This document shows, piece after piece, positions 1 to 5,972 of a stretch of DNA of 14,016 nt. The stretch's first letter is position 1. Each line of letters starts with the position of its first letter. The notes beneath the pieces were generated by a model. The model searched no databases. It worked only from the letters and a program-made list of their open reading frames with translations, and was not told the origin of the DNA. A program made the position numbers and the translations under genes. Source of the DNA: an uncultured Collinsella sp. (GTDB lineage Bacteria; Actinomycetota; Coriobacteriia; Coriobacteriales; Coriobacteriaceae); the NCBI GenBank assembly GCA_937981515.1, contig CALJNY010000130.1, forward strand, positions 1 to 14,016, written 5' to 3'.

Positions 1-96
1 CCAAGCACGCAAATCGTCGAGATGAACTGGCTGGCCGACAACGTGGTAGGCGCCATTCCACAGCCCAACGATGAGCCGAAAGTCCGCGCCCTATGA
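1..96 (+). CDS. 3' end of an unrecognised protein-coding gene (partial)
   Basis: Frame 1 is open from the window edge to a TGA at 94-96 and gives a 31-residue tail ending in PNDEPKVRAL. The stop overlaps the start of the next gene as ATGA, which suggests translational coupling and one transcript. The tail has a short hydrophobic stretch (WLADNVVGAIP) and a charged end, but no motif I can assign, so no function is proposed. That it is coding is inferred from the ATGA junction and the open frame. Confidence 0.6.
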   Translation, partial: PSTQIVEMNWLADNVVGAIPQPNDEPKVRAL

Positions 97-803
97 AGAT
101 CCTTGCCGTAGCCGATACCGAGGAACGATGCCTTTGGGAATGCTTTCGCAAGGAACGCTTTGAGGGTGTCGACCTGATTTTGTCCGCCGGCGATCTGGAC
201 CCGGATTATCTTGAGTTTTTGGTCACCGTCATCAACAAACCGCTCATCTACGTGCGCGGCAACCACGATGACCGCTATTCACGTCATGCACCGGGTGGCT
301 GCATCTGTGTCGAAGACGCCGTCTACGTGTACCGCGGCGTCCGCATTGCGGGGCTTGGCGGCTCCATGCGCTACCGAGACGGTGCCAACATGTATACCGA
401 GCGCGAGATGACCAAGCGCATGCGCAAGCTCTCCCGCAAAGTGAGGATGGTCGGCGGCTGCGACATCCTGCTCACTCACGCGCCCGCCGCCGGCATGGGC
501 GACTTGGATGATCTGCCGCATCGAGGATTCGAATGCTTTAACACGGCGCTTGAGTCCTGGGGGGCCGACTACATGGTGCACGGGCATGTGCATCAGAGCT
601 ATGGTCCCGATTTTCAGCGCAAGCGGCAACACACGTGCGGGACGACGATCATCAACGCCTGCGGCTATACGCAGTTTGAGCTGGACGAGGCGCGCTACCC
701 CATTCGTGGATGGCAGGCAGCCTGGCTCAATTCGCAAACCATGCGCCGCGAGCTCAAGCGCCACGAGGTCATCGAGTCCTCAACCGCCAGAACACCCTGG
801 TAA
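93..803 (+). CDS. calcineurin-like metallophosphoesterase
   Basis: A 236-residue protein of the calcineurin-like phosphoesterase superfamily, which hydrolyses phosphate mono- or diesters at a two-metal centre. The metal-binding motifs appear in order: D8 (in ADTE), GD at 33-34, GNHD at 56-59, TH at 128-129 (LLTHAP) and GHVH at 164-167. The first motif is normally D-x-H; here it is D8-T9-E10, so the usual histidine ligand is replaced by glutamate. There is no signal peptide or membrane segment, so a cytoplasmic location is likely. The start ATG overlaps the upstream stop (ATGA) and only a weak purine stretch precedes it, consistent with coupling. The substrate cannot be read from sequence. The family is clear and the specific role unknown. 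Confidence 0.85.
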   Translation: MKILAVADTEERCLWECFRKERFEGVDLILSAGDLDPDYLEFLVTVINKPLIYVRGNHDDRYSRHAPGGCICVEDAVYVYRGVRIAGLGGSMRYRDGANMYTEREMTKRMRKLSRKVRMVGGCDILLTHAPAAGMGDLDDLPHRGFECFNTALESWGADYMVHGHVHQSYGPDFQRKRQHTCGTTIINACGYTQFELDEARYPIRGWQAAWLNSQTMRRELKRHEVIESSTARTPW

Positions 804-826
804 CCACCTTTAAGGCTTGACCCTGC

Positions 827-926
827 GCCGGCCCCAAGCACCCCATCTCGCCCCTCAAGCCGTCGCTCGCGTACCAAAGTACGCGTCGCTCCTCTTTCGG
901 GGCGACCTGGGGCACTTGGAACCGGC
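827..926. repeat. 100-nt symmetric imperfect palindrome
   Basis: Outer 28-nt arms at 827-854 and 899-926 are near reverse complements: GCCGG/CCGGC ends, then CCAAG, CCCCA and CGCCCC blocks, with paired mismatches between them. A perfect central hairpin CGCGTAC-CAAA-GTACGCG lies at 868-885. All arms share one axis at 876.5, so the element folds as one rod with internal loops. It lies downstream of the phosphoesterase gene. The ORF-like frames across it show no protein features. It could be an intergenic palindromic repeat or part of the transcript end; no U-tract follows. Confidence 0.7.
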
Positions 927-962
927 TCGCTGCGATGCCATAACATTGACGCCAAAGTGCTC

Positions 963-1001
963 AAACCACCACAAAGGTGCCTGTCCCCTTTGTGGTGGTT
1001 T
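963..1001. terminator. perfect 15-bp hairpin, possible terminator or REP-like repeat
   Basis: Arms AAACCACCACAAAGG (963-977) and its exact complement (987-1001) flank a 9-nt loop. A short T run ends the right arm on the plus strand, so it could terminate the phosphoesterase transcript. The AAAGG-TGCCTGTCCC-CTTT core resembles, from memory, GGGGACAGGCACC-type palindromes scattered in bacterial genomes. That link is unverified. Confidence 0.55.
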
Positions 1002-1016
1002 TGGCCCGAGATAGCA

Positions 1017-1053
1017 AGAAACCCGGTCCTGCACGAGGCAGAACCGGGTTTCT
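1017..1053 (-). terminator. intrinsic terminator after rplA
   Basis: A 16-bp stem with one mismatch (AGAAACCCGGTCCTGC, 1017-1032, against 1038-1053) encloses a 5-nt loop. It lies 38 nt past the rplA stop. On the minus strand the stem ends in GGGTTTCTTG, a modest U-rich tail; on the plus strand it ends GGGTTTCTTT. It probably acts in both directions between the converging transcripts. Confidence 0.8.
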
Positions 1054-1090
1054 TTAGCAATGCTTGCTTTGCTCAGGCAGTAACTGTTAG

Positions 1091-1798
1091 TTACTCAGCC
1101 AGGAAGTCACGCTGGACAGCGGGATCGACCTTGACGCCAGGGCCCATGGTGGAAGACACGGAGATGGACTTGACGTACTTGCCCTTAGCAGAAGAGGGCT
1201 TGACGCGCAGGATCTCGGTGTACAGGGCAGCGTAGTTCTCGACGAGCTGCTGCTCAGAGAAGGACTTCTTGCCCAGGGGCACGTGGCAGATGCCATAACG
1301 GTCGGCGCGATACTCAACGCGGCCGGCCTTGAGCTCGGAGACCATCTTGGCGACGTCCATGGTCACAGTGCCGAGCTTGGGGTTCGGCATGAGGCCACGG
1401 GGACCAAGGATCTTACCGATGCGGCCAACCTTGGCCATCATGTTCGGCGTAGCGATAGCGGCGTCGAAGTTGATCTCGCCCTTCTGAATCTGGGCGACGA
1501 GCTCGTCGGAACCAATGATGTCGGCGCCGGCAGCCTCAGCCTCGCGGGCCTTCTCGCCCTCGGCGAAGACGGCAACACGAACGGTCTTGCCGGTGCCGTG
1601 GGGCAGGGAGATGGAACCACGGATGTTCTGGTCAGCCTTACGAGTATCGATGCCCAGACGGAAGTGGGCCTCGACGGTCTCATCGAACTTGGCGGTGTCG
1701 AGCTCCTTGATGAGCTTGGCAGCCTGAAGGGGGGTGTAGAGCCTGGCGCGGTCGATCTTCTCGGCAGCGGCGTTATAGCTCTTACCATGCTTAGCCAT
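1091..1798 (-). CDS. rplA: 50S ribosomal protein L1
   Basis: A 235-residue L1, the protein of the mobile L1 stalk of the 50S subunit that contacts E-site tRNA; in many bacteria it also represses its own mRNA. The family signature is at residues 117-143 ([20 protein letters not shown] and the following LMPNPKLGT). Two in-frame ATGs are separated by one codon (ATG-CAC-ATG). The second, at 1798, is chosen because AGGAGG at 1807-1812 lies 8 nt upstream of it but only 2 nt from the first (1804). It is the last gene of the block, 117 nt after rplK, and is followed by a terminator. Confidence 0.97.
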   Translation of the reverse strand: MAKHGKSYNAAAEKIDRARLYTPLQAAKLIKELDTAKFDETVEAHFRLGIDTRKADQNIRGSISLPHGTGKTVRVAVFAEGEKAREAEAAGADIIGSDELVAQIQKGEINFDAAIATPNMMAKVGRIGKILGPRGLMPNPKLGTVTMDVAKMVSELKAGRVEYRADRYGICHVPLGKKSFSEQQLVENYAALYTEILRVKPSSAKGKYVKSISVSSTMGPGVKVDPAVQRDFLAE

Positions 1799-1871
1799 GT
1801 GCATTACCTCCTGTGGTTAAACGGGCGTGAGCCCTCCCACATCGTATCGTGTGCCCTATTGCACACATATA

Positions 1872-1897
1872 ACGGGCGCCCCGGTCGGGGCACCCGT
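1872..1897 (-). promoter_or_regulatory. GC-rich hairpin between rplK and rplA
   Basis: A 12-bp stem (ACGGGCGCCCCG with one C-A mismatch) has a 2-nt loop and is followed on the minus strand by TTATATG. It lies 18 nt after the rplK stop and about 70 nt before the rplA start. It could be an attenuator, an RNA-processing or stabilising hairpin, or part of an L1-responsive leader; the sequence does not decide. No strong U-run is present. Confidence 0.45.
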
Positions 1898-1915
1898 CAT
1901 TACCTAAAGAAATCG

Positions 1916-2344
1916 CTACTCAGCGATGGTGACGCCCATGGAGCGGGCGGTACCGGCGATGATCTTCTTGGCGGCGTCAATGTCGTTGGCATTGAGGTCC
2001 GGCATCTTGATCTCGGCGATCTTGGTGAGCTGCTCCTGGGAGAGCTGACCAACCTTGTCGGCCTGCGGCTTAGCGGAACCAGACTTGAGGTTCAGCTCCT
2101 TCTTGATGAGGTGAGCCGCCGGCGGGGTCTTGGTGATGAAGGAGAAGGACTTGTCCTCGTAGACAGAGATCTCAACGGGGATGATGTCGCCCTTCTTGTC
2201 CTGCGTCTCGGCGTTAAAGGCCTGGCAGAACTGCATGATGTTCACGCCAGCAGCGCCCAGGGCGGGGCCGACGGGAGGAGCGGGGTTTGCTGCACCAGCA
2301 GGAATCTGGAGCTTAATGACGTTGGCAACCTTCTTCTCAGCCAT
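1916..2344 (-). CDS. rplK: 50S ribosomal protein L11
   Basis: A 142-residue L11, the usual size. L11 forms the GTPase-associated centre of the 50S subunit and is where thiopeptides such as thiostrepton act. The N-terminal domain carries [20 protein letters not shown] (15-34), the conserved proline-rich helix region, and the C-terminal rRNA-binding domain ends in [10 protein letters not shown]. Two ATGs are again one codon apart (ATG-ACC-ATG). The second, at 2344, is preferred because the AAAGGA ribosome-binding site abuts the first but is 6 nt from the second. About 120 nt separate it from nusG upstream, where no clear terminator is seen. Confidence 0.97.
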   Translation of the reverse strand: MAEKKVANVIKLQIPAGAANPAPPVGPALGAAGVNIMQFCQAFNAETQDKKGDIIPVEISVYEDKSFSFITKTPPAAHLIKKELNLKSGSAKPQADKVGQLSQEQLTKIAEIKMPDLNANDIDAAKKIIAGTARSMGVTIAE

Positions 2345-2464
2345 GGTCATTCCTTTCGAATCACGAGTGTGAAGTACTTGCTATATCGTAAGCACGCACG
2401 TGTTAGAAGCACTCCTGAGATGAGCAGTCACAGAAGAAGCACGCTCGCGCGAACGGACGAAAAC

Positions 2465-3001
2465 TTAAGCGATGACAGCGACCTGGTTAAAGTCGAGCTC
2501 GACCGGCGTCTCGCGGCCAAAGATCATCAGCGTGACCTTGAGCTTGCCAGCCTCGGTGTTAACCTCGGAGACCTTGCCATCAAAGTCGGTAAGCGGGCCA
2601 TCGGTGACGCGGACGGACGTACCGACCTCAATATCAACCGAGGTGCGCTTGGGCGAATCGCCCTTACCGGGACGACGAGTCATCTTGTTGTACTCGTCGC
2701 GGGAAAGCGGAGCGGGCTTGCCGTTGCCGCCTAGGAAACCGGTGACGCCAGGCGTGTTACGAACACACGTCCAAGCATCGTCATCCATCTCCATGCGGAC
2801 CAGGACATAACCCGGGAAGATCTTGGAATCCTTGGTCTCACGCTTGCCACCCTCTTTAATCTCGGTGACGCGCTCCATAGGAATCTCGATATCAAAGATA
2901 CGGTCCTGCATGCCCATAGTCTCGATGCGATGCTCGAGATCGGACTTAACGCGGTTCTCGTATCCAGAGTAAGTGTGAACGACGTACCAACGCTTAGACA
3001 T
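2465..3001 (-). CDS. nusG: transcription termination/antitermination factor NusG
   Basis: A 178-residue NusG, which binds RNA polymerase and links it to the ribosome and to Rho. The NGN domain spans residues 1-110, with [14 protein letters not shown] at 5-18 and FPGYVLVRM at 62-70. A short linker leads to the KOW domain at about 127-155 ([19 protein letters not shown]). It lacks the long acidic N-terminal extension found in some actinobacterial NusG proteins. The start follows GAGGGG at good spacing, only 3 nt after the secE stop, so secE and nusG are clearly cotranscribed. Confidence 0.97.
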   Translation of the reverse strand: MSKRWYVVHTYSGYENRVKSDLEHRIETMGMQDRIFDIEIPMERVTEIKEGGKRETKDSKIFPGYVLVRMEMDDDAWTCVRNTPGVTGFLGGNGKPAPLSRDEYNKMTRRPGKGDSPKRTSVDIEVGTSVRVTDGPLTDFDGKVSEVNTEAGKLKVTLMIFGRETPVELDFNQVAVIA

Positions 3002-3004
3002 GGT

Positions 3005-3343
3005 TTAGCCCCTCAATCCAGAGAACAGAGCAAGAGCCTCGCCAAAGCCAGCATCGAGCAGAGCGATGACGACGCCGACGACGATCAGAGAAGCGCAAAC
3101 AACAACCGAGTAGTTCACGAGCTCCTTCTTATCGGGCCACGTGACACGCTTCATCTCGGACTTGACCGAAGCGAAATACTTCTTGGTGCGGGCGAAGAAA
3201 CCAGGCTTCTCGTTCTTCTTGGACTTCGCAGCCTTCTCGTTCTTCTTGGCAACGGCCTTCTTGGCCTCAACCTTGGAGTTGGCGGCAGCTTTGTTGGCAG
3301 GTGCCGGCTGCTGAGCCTTCTTCTTGTTCTTCTTGTTGGCCAT
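3005..3343 (-). CDS. secE: preprotein translocase subunit SecE
   Basis: A 112-residue single-span SecE, the clamp subunit of the SecYEG channel. Residues 1-47 are an unusually long Lys/Ala-rich, low-complexity extension, probably disordered and cytoplasmic. The conserved amphipathic region KSEMKRVTWPDKKELVNYS follows at about 61-79, then one membrane segment at about 79-99 (VVVCASLIVVGVVIALL). It ends 3 nt before nusG. The ATG follows GGAGGT at good spacing. A stem-loop upstream (3383-3410) separates it from tRNA-Trp and may tune read-through. Confidence 0.95.
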   Translation of the reverse strand: MANKKNKKKAQQPAPANKAAANSKVEAKKAVAKKNEKAAKSKKNEKPGFFARTKKYFASVKSEMKRVTWPDKKELVNYSVVVCASLIVVGVVIALLDAGFGEALALFSGLRG

Positions 3344-3382
3344 TTGGGTTACCTCCGCGCAATGCGCTTATACATGAGTAAA

Positions 3383-3410
3383 CCGTAAGCCCCCAAGTGG
3401 GAGCTTACGG
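3383..3410 (-). terminator. stem-loop between tRNA-Trp and secE
   Basis: CCGTAAGCCCCC (3383-3394) pairs with GGGAGCTTACGG (3399-3410) with one mismatch and a 4-nt loop. On the minus strand TTTACTC follows, a weak U-tract. It begins 10 nt past the tRNA CCA end. It could be a partial terminator, or a 3'-trailer structure that frees tRNA-Trp from the secE mRNA. Confidence 0.55.
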
Positions 3411-3419
3411 AATAATGAC

Positions 3420-3495
3420 TGGCACGCCAGGAAGGACTCGAACCCTCAACACTCGGTTTTGGAGACCGATGCTCTACCAATTGAACTACTGGCGT
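3420..3495 (-). tRNA. tRNA-Trp (anticodon CCA)
   Basis: A 76-nt cloverleaf with encoded CCA. The acceptor ACGCCAG pairs with CTGGCGT, the D arm contains TTCAATTGGTAGAGC, and the anticodon stem TCGGT/ACCGA encloses loop CTCCAAA, giving anticodon CCA. The T arm has GGTTCGAGT. The discriminator base is G, as expected for tRNA-Trp. It lies between rpmG and secE, a common bacterial arrangement. Confidence 0.97.
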
Positions 3496-3508
3496 ATGTG
3501 ACTAGAGA

Positions 3509-3658
3509 CTAGCGAGTCTCTTTGTGCAGCGTGTGGTGACGGCACCAGGGGCAATACTTCTTGATCTCCATACGATCAGGCATGGTCGACTTGTTCTTGG
3601 TGGTCGTATAGTTGCGGCGCTTGCACTCAGTGCACGCAAGAGTAACTAGAGTACGCAT
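3509..3658 (-). CDS. rpmG: 50S ribosomal protein L33
   Basis: A 49-codon gene with [12 protein letters not shown] at its start and [14 protein letters not shown] at its end. Two CxxC pairs (C9/C12 and C36/C39) form the zinc ribbon of the zinc-binding L33 form, and [11 protein letters not shown] at 13-23 is typical of L33. Zinc-free paralogues, where present, lack these cysteines and replace this form under zinc limitation. AGGAT lies just upstream of the ATG. It is the first gene after the promoter at 3704-3733 and is followed after 13 nt by tRNA-Trp. Confidence 0.95.
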   Translation of the reverse strand: MRTLVTLACTECKRRNYTTTKNKSTMPDRMEIKKYCPWCRHHTLHKETR

Positions 3659-3703
3659 GTATCCTGAACCTTTCATTTCCGCCCCGTACGGGCACGAGTT
3701 GTT

Positions 3704-3733
3704 ACTTTATCAGCTCCACGTAAGTGCTGTCAA
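3704..3733 (-). promoter_or_regulatory. sigma-70-type promoter for rpmG - tRNA-Trp - secE - nusG
   Basis: On the minus strand a perfect TTGACA (3728-3733) is followed by TAAAGT (3704-3709) with an 18-nt spacer, or ATAAAG with 17. The start site would fall near 3697, about 40 nt before rpmG. The 5' UTR contains a short CCCGTACGGG palindrome. Confidence 0.65.
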
Positions 3734-3875
3734 TGAAAACCTCGAGTCAATTGGTTCTCGGTGGATCCATTCATATTTGGAACACATCAATGAAGCCATC
3801 GAGAGCTAATCGACGGTGCATCCAGGACCATTATCGATCCTCTCGACACCAGCAACGGCTCAATATCCATTGCAG

Positions 3876-3910
3876 AAAAGAACCCGGCACCCATATAAGT
3901 GCCGGGTTCT
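3876..3910 (-). terminator. intrinsic terminator after tuf
   Basis: A perfect 12-bp stem AGAACCCGGCAC (3879-3890) / GTGCCGGGTTCT (3899-3910) with an 8-nt loop. On the minus strand it runs into TTCTTTTCTG. It starts 28 nt past the tuf stop, so tuf ends here and rpmG starts from its own promoter downstream. Confidence 0.9.
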
Positions 3911-3937
3911 CTAAGTCAGCTATATCAAAGAGCTAAT

Positions 3938-5128
3938 TTACTCAATGATCGTGGAGACGATGCCCGAACCGACGGTGTGGCCACCCTCGCGGATAGCGAA
4001 GCGCAGGCCCTCCTCCATGGCGATCGGGTGGATGAGGTCGCCCTCGATGGTGATGTGGTCACCAGGCATAGCCATCTCGGTGCCTTCGGGGAGCTTGACC
4101 GTACCGGTAACGTCGGTGGTACGGAAGTAGAACTGAGGACGATAACCATCGAAGAACGGGGTGTGACGGCCGCCCTCGTCCTTGGTCAGAACGTAGATCT
4201 CGCCGGTGAACTTGGTGTGCGGGGTAACCGACCCGGGCTTGCAGAGAACCTGGCCGCGCTCGATGTCCTCACGCTTGATGCCGCGGAGCAGCAGACCGAC
4301 GTTGTCGCCAGCCTCGCAGAAGTCCATGGACTTACGGAACATCTCGATACCGGTAACGACGGTGTTCTGGGTATCCTTGATGCCGACGATCTCGACGGGC
4401 TCGTTGAGCTTGAGCTCACCGCGCTCGACACGGCCAGTAGCAACGGTACCACGGCCGGAGATGGTCATAACGTCCTCAACGGCCATCAGGAACGGGAGGT
4501 CGTTGTTACGAGCAGGCGTCGGGATGTACTCGTCGACGGCCTTCATGAGCTCGCGAATGGCGTCCATCCACTTGGCGTCGCCCTCGAGAGCGCCCAGAGC
4601 GGAGCCACGGATGACGGGGATGTCGTCGCCGGGGAAATCGTACTCGGAGAGGAGCTCACGGGTCTCCATCTCGACGAGGTCGATGAGCTCGTCATCGTCG
4701 ACCATGTCGCACTTGTTCAGGAAGACGACGATGTAGGGAACGCCGACCTGACGGGCGAGCAGGATGTGCTCGCGGGTCTGAGCCATGGGGCCGTCGGTAG
4801 CAGCGATGACCAGGATAGCGCCGTCCATCTGAGCAGCGCCGGAGATCATGTTCTTGACGTAGTCAGCGTGGCCCGGGCAGTCAACGTGAGCGTAGTGACG
4901 GGCAGCGGTCTCGTACTCAACGTGGGAGACGGAAATCGTAATGCCGCGCTCGCGCTCCTCGGGAGCCTTGTCGATGTTCTCGAACGCAGTGAAGTCAGCC
5001 TTGCAGCCCTCGGTCTCGGAGAGAACCTTGGTGATGGCAGCGGTCAGCGTGGTCTTGCCGTGGTCGACGTGACCAATGGTGCCGATGTTAACATGCGGCT
5101 TAGTGCGCTCAAACTTCTCTTTGGCCAT
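3938..5128 (-). CDS. tuf: elongation factor Tu
   Basis: A 396-residue EF-Tu, the GTPase that delivers aminoacyl-tRNA to the ribosome. G motifs are intact: GHVDHGKT at 19-26 (P-loop), the switch I Thr at 64 in RGITIS, DCPGH at 83-87, NKCD at 138-141 and SAL at 176-178. Domains 2 and 3 follow at full length, ending [13 protein letters not shown]. The ATG follows GGAGG by a few bases. The gene stands alone between its own promoter and terminator rather than directly joined to rpsL-rpsG-fusA. A second tuf copy elsewhere cannot be excluded. Confidence 0.98.
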   Translation of the reverse strand: MAKEKFERTKPHVNIGTIGHVDHGKTTLTAAITKVLSETEGCKADFTAFENIDKAPEERERGITISVSHVEYETAARHYAHVDCPGHADYVKNMISGAAQMDGAILVIAATDGPMAQTREHILLARQVGVPYIVVFLNKCDMVDDDELIDLVEMETRELLSEYDFPGDDIPVIRGSALGALEGDAKWMDAIRELMKAVDEYIPTPARNNDLPFLMAVEDVMTISGRGTVATGRVERGELKLNEPVEIVGIKDTQNTVVTGIEMFRKSMDFCEAGDNVGLLLRGIKREDIERGQVLCKPGSVTPHTKFTGEIYVLTKDEGGRHTPFFDGYRPQFYFRTTDVTGTVKLPEGTEMAMPGDHITIEGDLIHPIAMEEGLRFAIREGGHTVGSGIVSTIIE

Positions 5129-5171
5129 AAAGCCCTCCTCTTAACAGGTCGTCCCCGGACGGGACTTTGCC

Positions 5172-5180
5172 TTTATACCA
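5172..5180 (-). promoter_or_regulatory. extended -10 promoter for tuf
   Basis: TGG-TATAAA on the minus strand (TATAAA at 5172-5177, TG element at 5179-5180) is a good extended -10. No convincing -35 is present at normal spacing. The start would be near 5165, giving a UTR of about 37 nt. It sits just downstream of the hairpin that follows tRNA-Met. Confidence 0.5.
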
Positions 5181-5182
5181 TA

Positions 5183-5213
5183 GTGGCCTCTCAACATACT
5201 ATTGAGAAGCCAC
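5183..5213 (-). terminator. hairpin after the tRNA-Tyr-Thr-Met cluster
   Basis: A 12-bp stem (GTGGCCTCTCAA against TTGAGAAGCCAC, one G-T pair) with a 7-nt loop begins 12 nt after tRNA-Met. TACCATAG at the tRNA 3' end can also pair with CTATGGTA below the stem, extending the fold. No U-run follows, so it may be a processing structure instead of a terminator. Confidence 0.45.
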
Positions 5214-5224
5214 CGTGTTACCTA

Positions 5225-5301
5225 TGGTAGCGGTGACTGGATTCGAACCAGTGACGCCACGGGTATGAACCGTGTGCTCTAACCAACTGAGCTACACCGC
5301 C
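5225..5301 (-). tRNA. tRNA-Met (anticodon CAT), elongator type
   Basis: A 77-nt cloverleaf with encoded CCA. Acceptor GGCGGTG pairs with CACCGCT (G1-U72 wobble), and anticodon stem CACGG/CCGTG encloses loop TTCATAC. It lacks the C1-A72 mismatch and the three G-C pairs of initiator tRNA, so it reads as elongator Met. A lysidine-modified tRNA-Ile(CAU) is the alternative and is less likely. Confidence 0.93.
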
Positions 5302-5304
5302 GGA

Positions 5305-5380
5305 TGGAGCCTGCAACCAGACTTGAACTGGTGACCTCTTCGTTACCAACGAAGTGCTCTACCGACTGAGCTATACAGGC
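5305..5380 (-). tRNA. tRNA-Thr (anticodon GGT)
   Basis: A 76-nt cloverleaf with encoded CCA. Acceptor GCCTGTA pairs with TGCAGGC, and anticodon stem CTTCG/CGAAG encloses loop TTGGTAA. It lies 3 nt upstream of tRNA-Met in the same transcript and reads ACC and ACU codons. Confidence 0.96.
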
Positions 5381-5390
5381 ACTTGACGGG

Positions 5391-5472
5391 TGGGAGCTAT
5401 AGGATTCGAACCTATGTAGGCAGAGCCAACGGGTTTACAGCCCGTCCCCATTAACCACTCGGGCAAACTCCC
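5391..5472 (-). tRNA. tRNA-Tyr (anticodon GTA)
   Basis: A class II tRNA with a long variable arm. Acceptor GGGAGTT pairs with AGCTCCC, and anticodon stem ACGGG/CCCGT encloses loop CTGTAAA. After the discriminator A the genome reads CCC, not CCA, so the CCA end would be completed by nucleotidyltransferase, unlike its three neighbours. It is the first tRNA after the promoter. Confidence 0.96.
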
Positions 5473-5534
5473 AATCGTTCAAGTATTCGCAGGTCCTTTG
5501 GTCTTTTGGACCGCCGCCCCCGCGAACGAAGAAG

Positions 5535-5564
5535 ATAATACGATGCCACCTTGGGGGCTGTCAA
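5535..5564 (-). promoter_or_regulatory. strong sigma-70-type promoter of the tRNA-Tyr-Thr-Met operon
   Basis: A perfect TTGACA (5559-5564) and TATTAT (5535-5540, 5 of 6 matches) are separated by 18 nt on the minus strand. The start site would be near 5528. The leader of about 56 nt contains a small GGTCC-AAAA-GGACC-like hairpin (5499-5513) and no gene. Confidence 0.8.
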
Positions 5565-5796
5565 CGAAAACCTCTAGATACACGGTGCCGGGCGTATCTA
5601 TATAGCCGTGACCTGCGGTTTTATTGAGTTTGGATATGAAGGACAGTGGTTTTGGATACTGAGGTGACGTTTCCCAAGGTAACACTTTGCTGTAGTGGAG
5701 TACACCTTCAGTATCGAACTTCGATACCAGCTTATTTGCACCTATATATAGGTCGAGATCGGGGCTGCCCAGACAGAAGATTGCTCTTCCCAGGCA
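5565..5796. other. intergenic stretch without a convincing gene; two short palindromes
   Basis: No RNA gene or convincing ORF is seen. A minus-strand frame of 130 codons (5479-5871) is open here, but its N-terminus comes from the palindromic repeat and its C-terminus covers the tRNA promoter. It has no recognisable motif or good ribosome-binding site. Two small dyads stand out: GTATCGAA-C-TTCGATAC (5711-5727) and ACCTATATATAGGT (5740-5753). They could be protein-binding sites, but no adjacent gene explains them. Confidence 0.4.
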
Positions 5797-5800
5797 AAAT

Positions 5801-5946
5801 CGAGCGTGGATTTTCTTCCGTTTGAAATCGAGCGTGGATAATCTCCCACTTTGCCGTGCCATCGAATCCAAAGTGGCAGATTATCCACGCTCATTCACTA
5901 GGCGGAAGATTTTCCACGCTCGTGTGTCCGATAATCCACGCTCGAT
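5801..5946. repeat. nested inverted repeat built of five GAGCGTGGAT-type cores
   Basis: Two forward copies (from 5801 and 5829) and three reverse copies (ending near 5892, 5922 and 5945) share GAGCGTGGAT/ATCCACGCTC or one- to two-base variants. The pairing is nested: the inner pair, 5829-5853 with 5869-5892, extends through a CCACTTTG/CAAAGTGG block, and the outer pair, 5801-5820 with 5903-5922, extends through CTTCCG/CGGAAG. The result is a rod of about 120 nt with a 15-nt loop, plus an unpaired fifth core at 5929-5946. The cores include TTATCCACG, one base from the DnaA box TTATCCACA. Confidence 0.8.
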
Positions 5947-5972
5947 GACGATGACCAACCTCGCCCCGGCCT

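Noticed and set aside
817..1235. Short plus-strand frames between the phosphoesterase gene and rplA
   Set aside because: They cross the 100-nt palindrome and two hairpins and have no protein-like features.
1283..2734. 483-codon plus-strand open frame across rplA, rplK and nusG
   Set aside because: It is antisense to three certain genes and its Leu/Gly/Asp/Val-rich composition is typical of a shadow frame in GC-rich DNA.
3899..5230. 443-codon plus-strand open frame over tuf
   Set aside because: It is exactly antisense to a complete EF-Tu gene; no family motif or ribosome-binding site.
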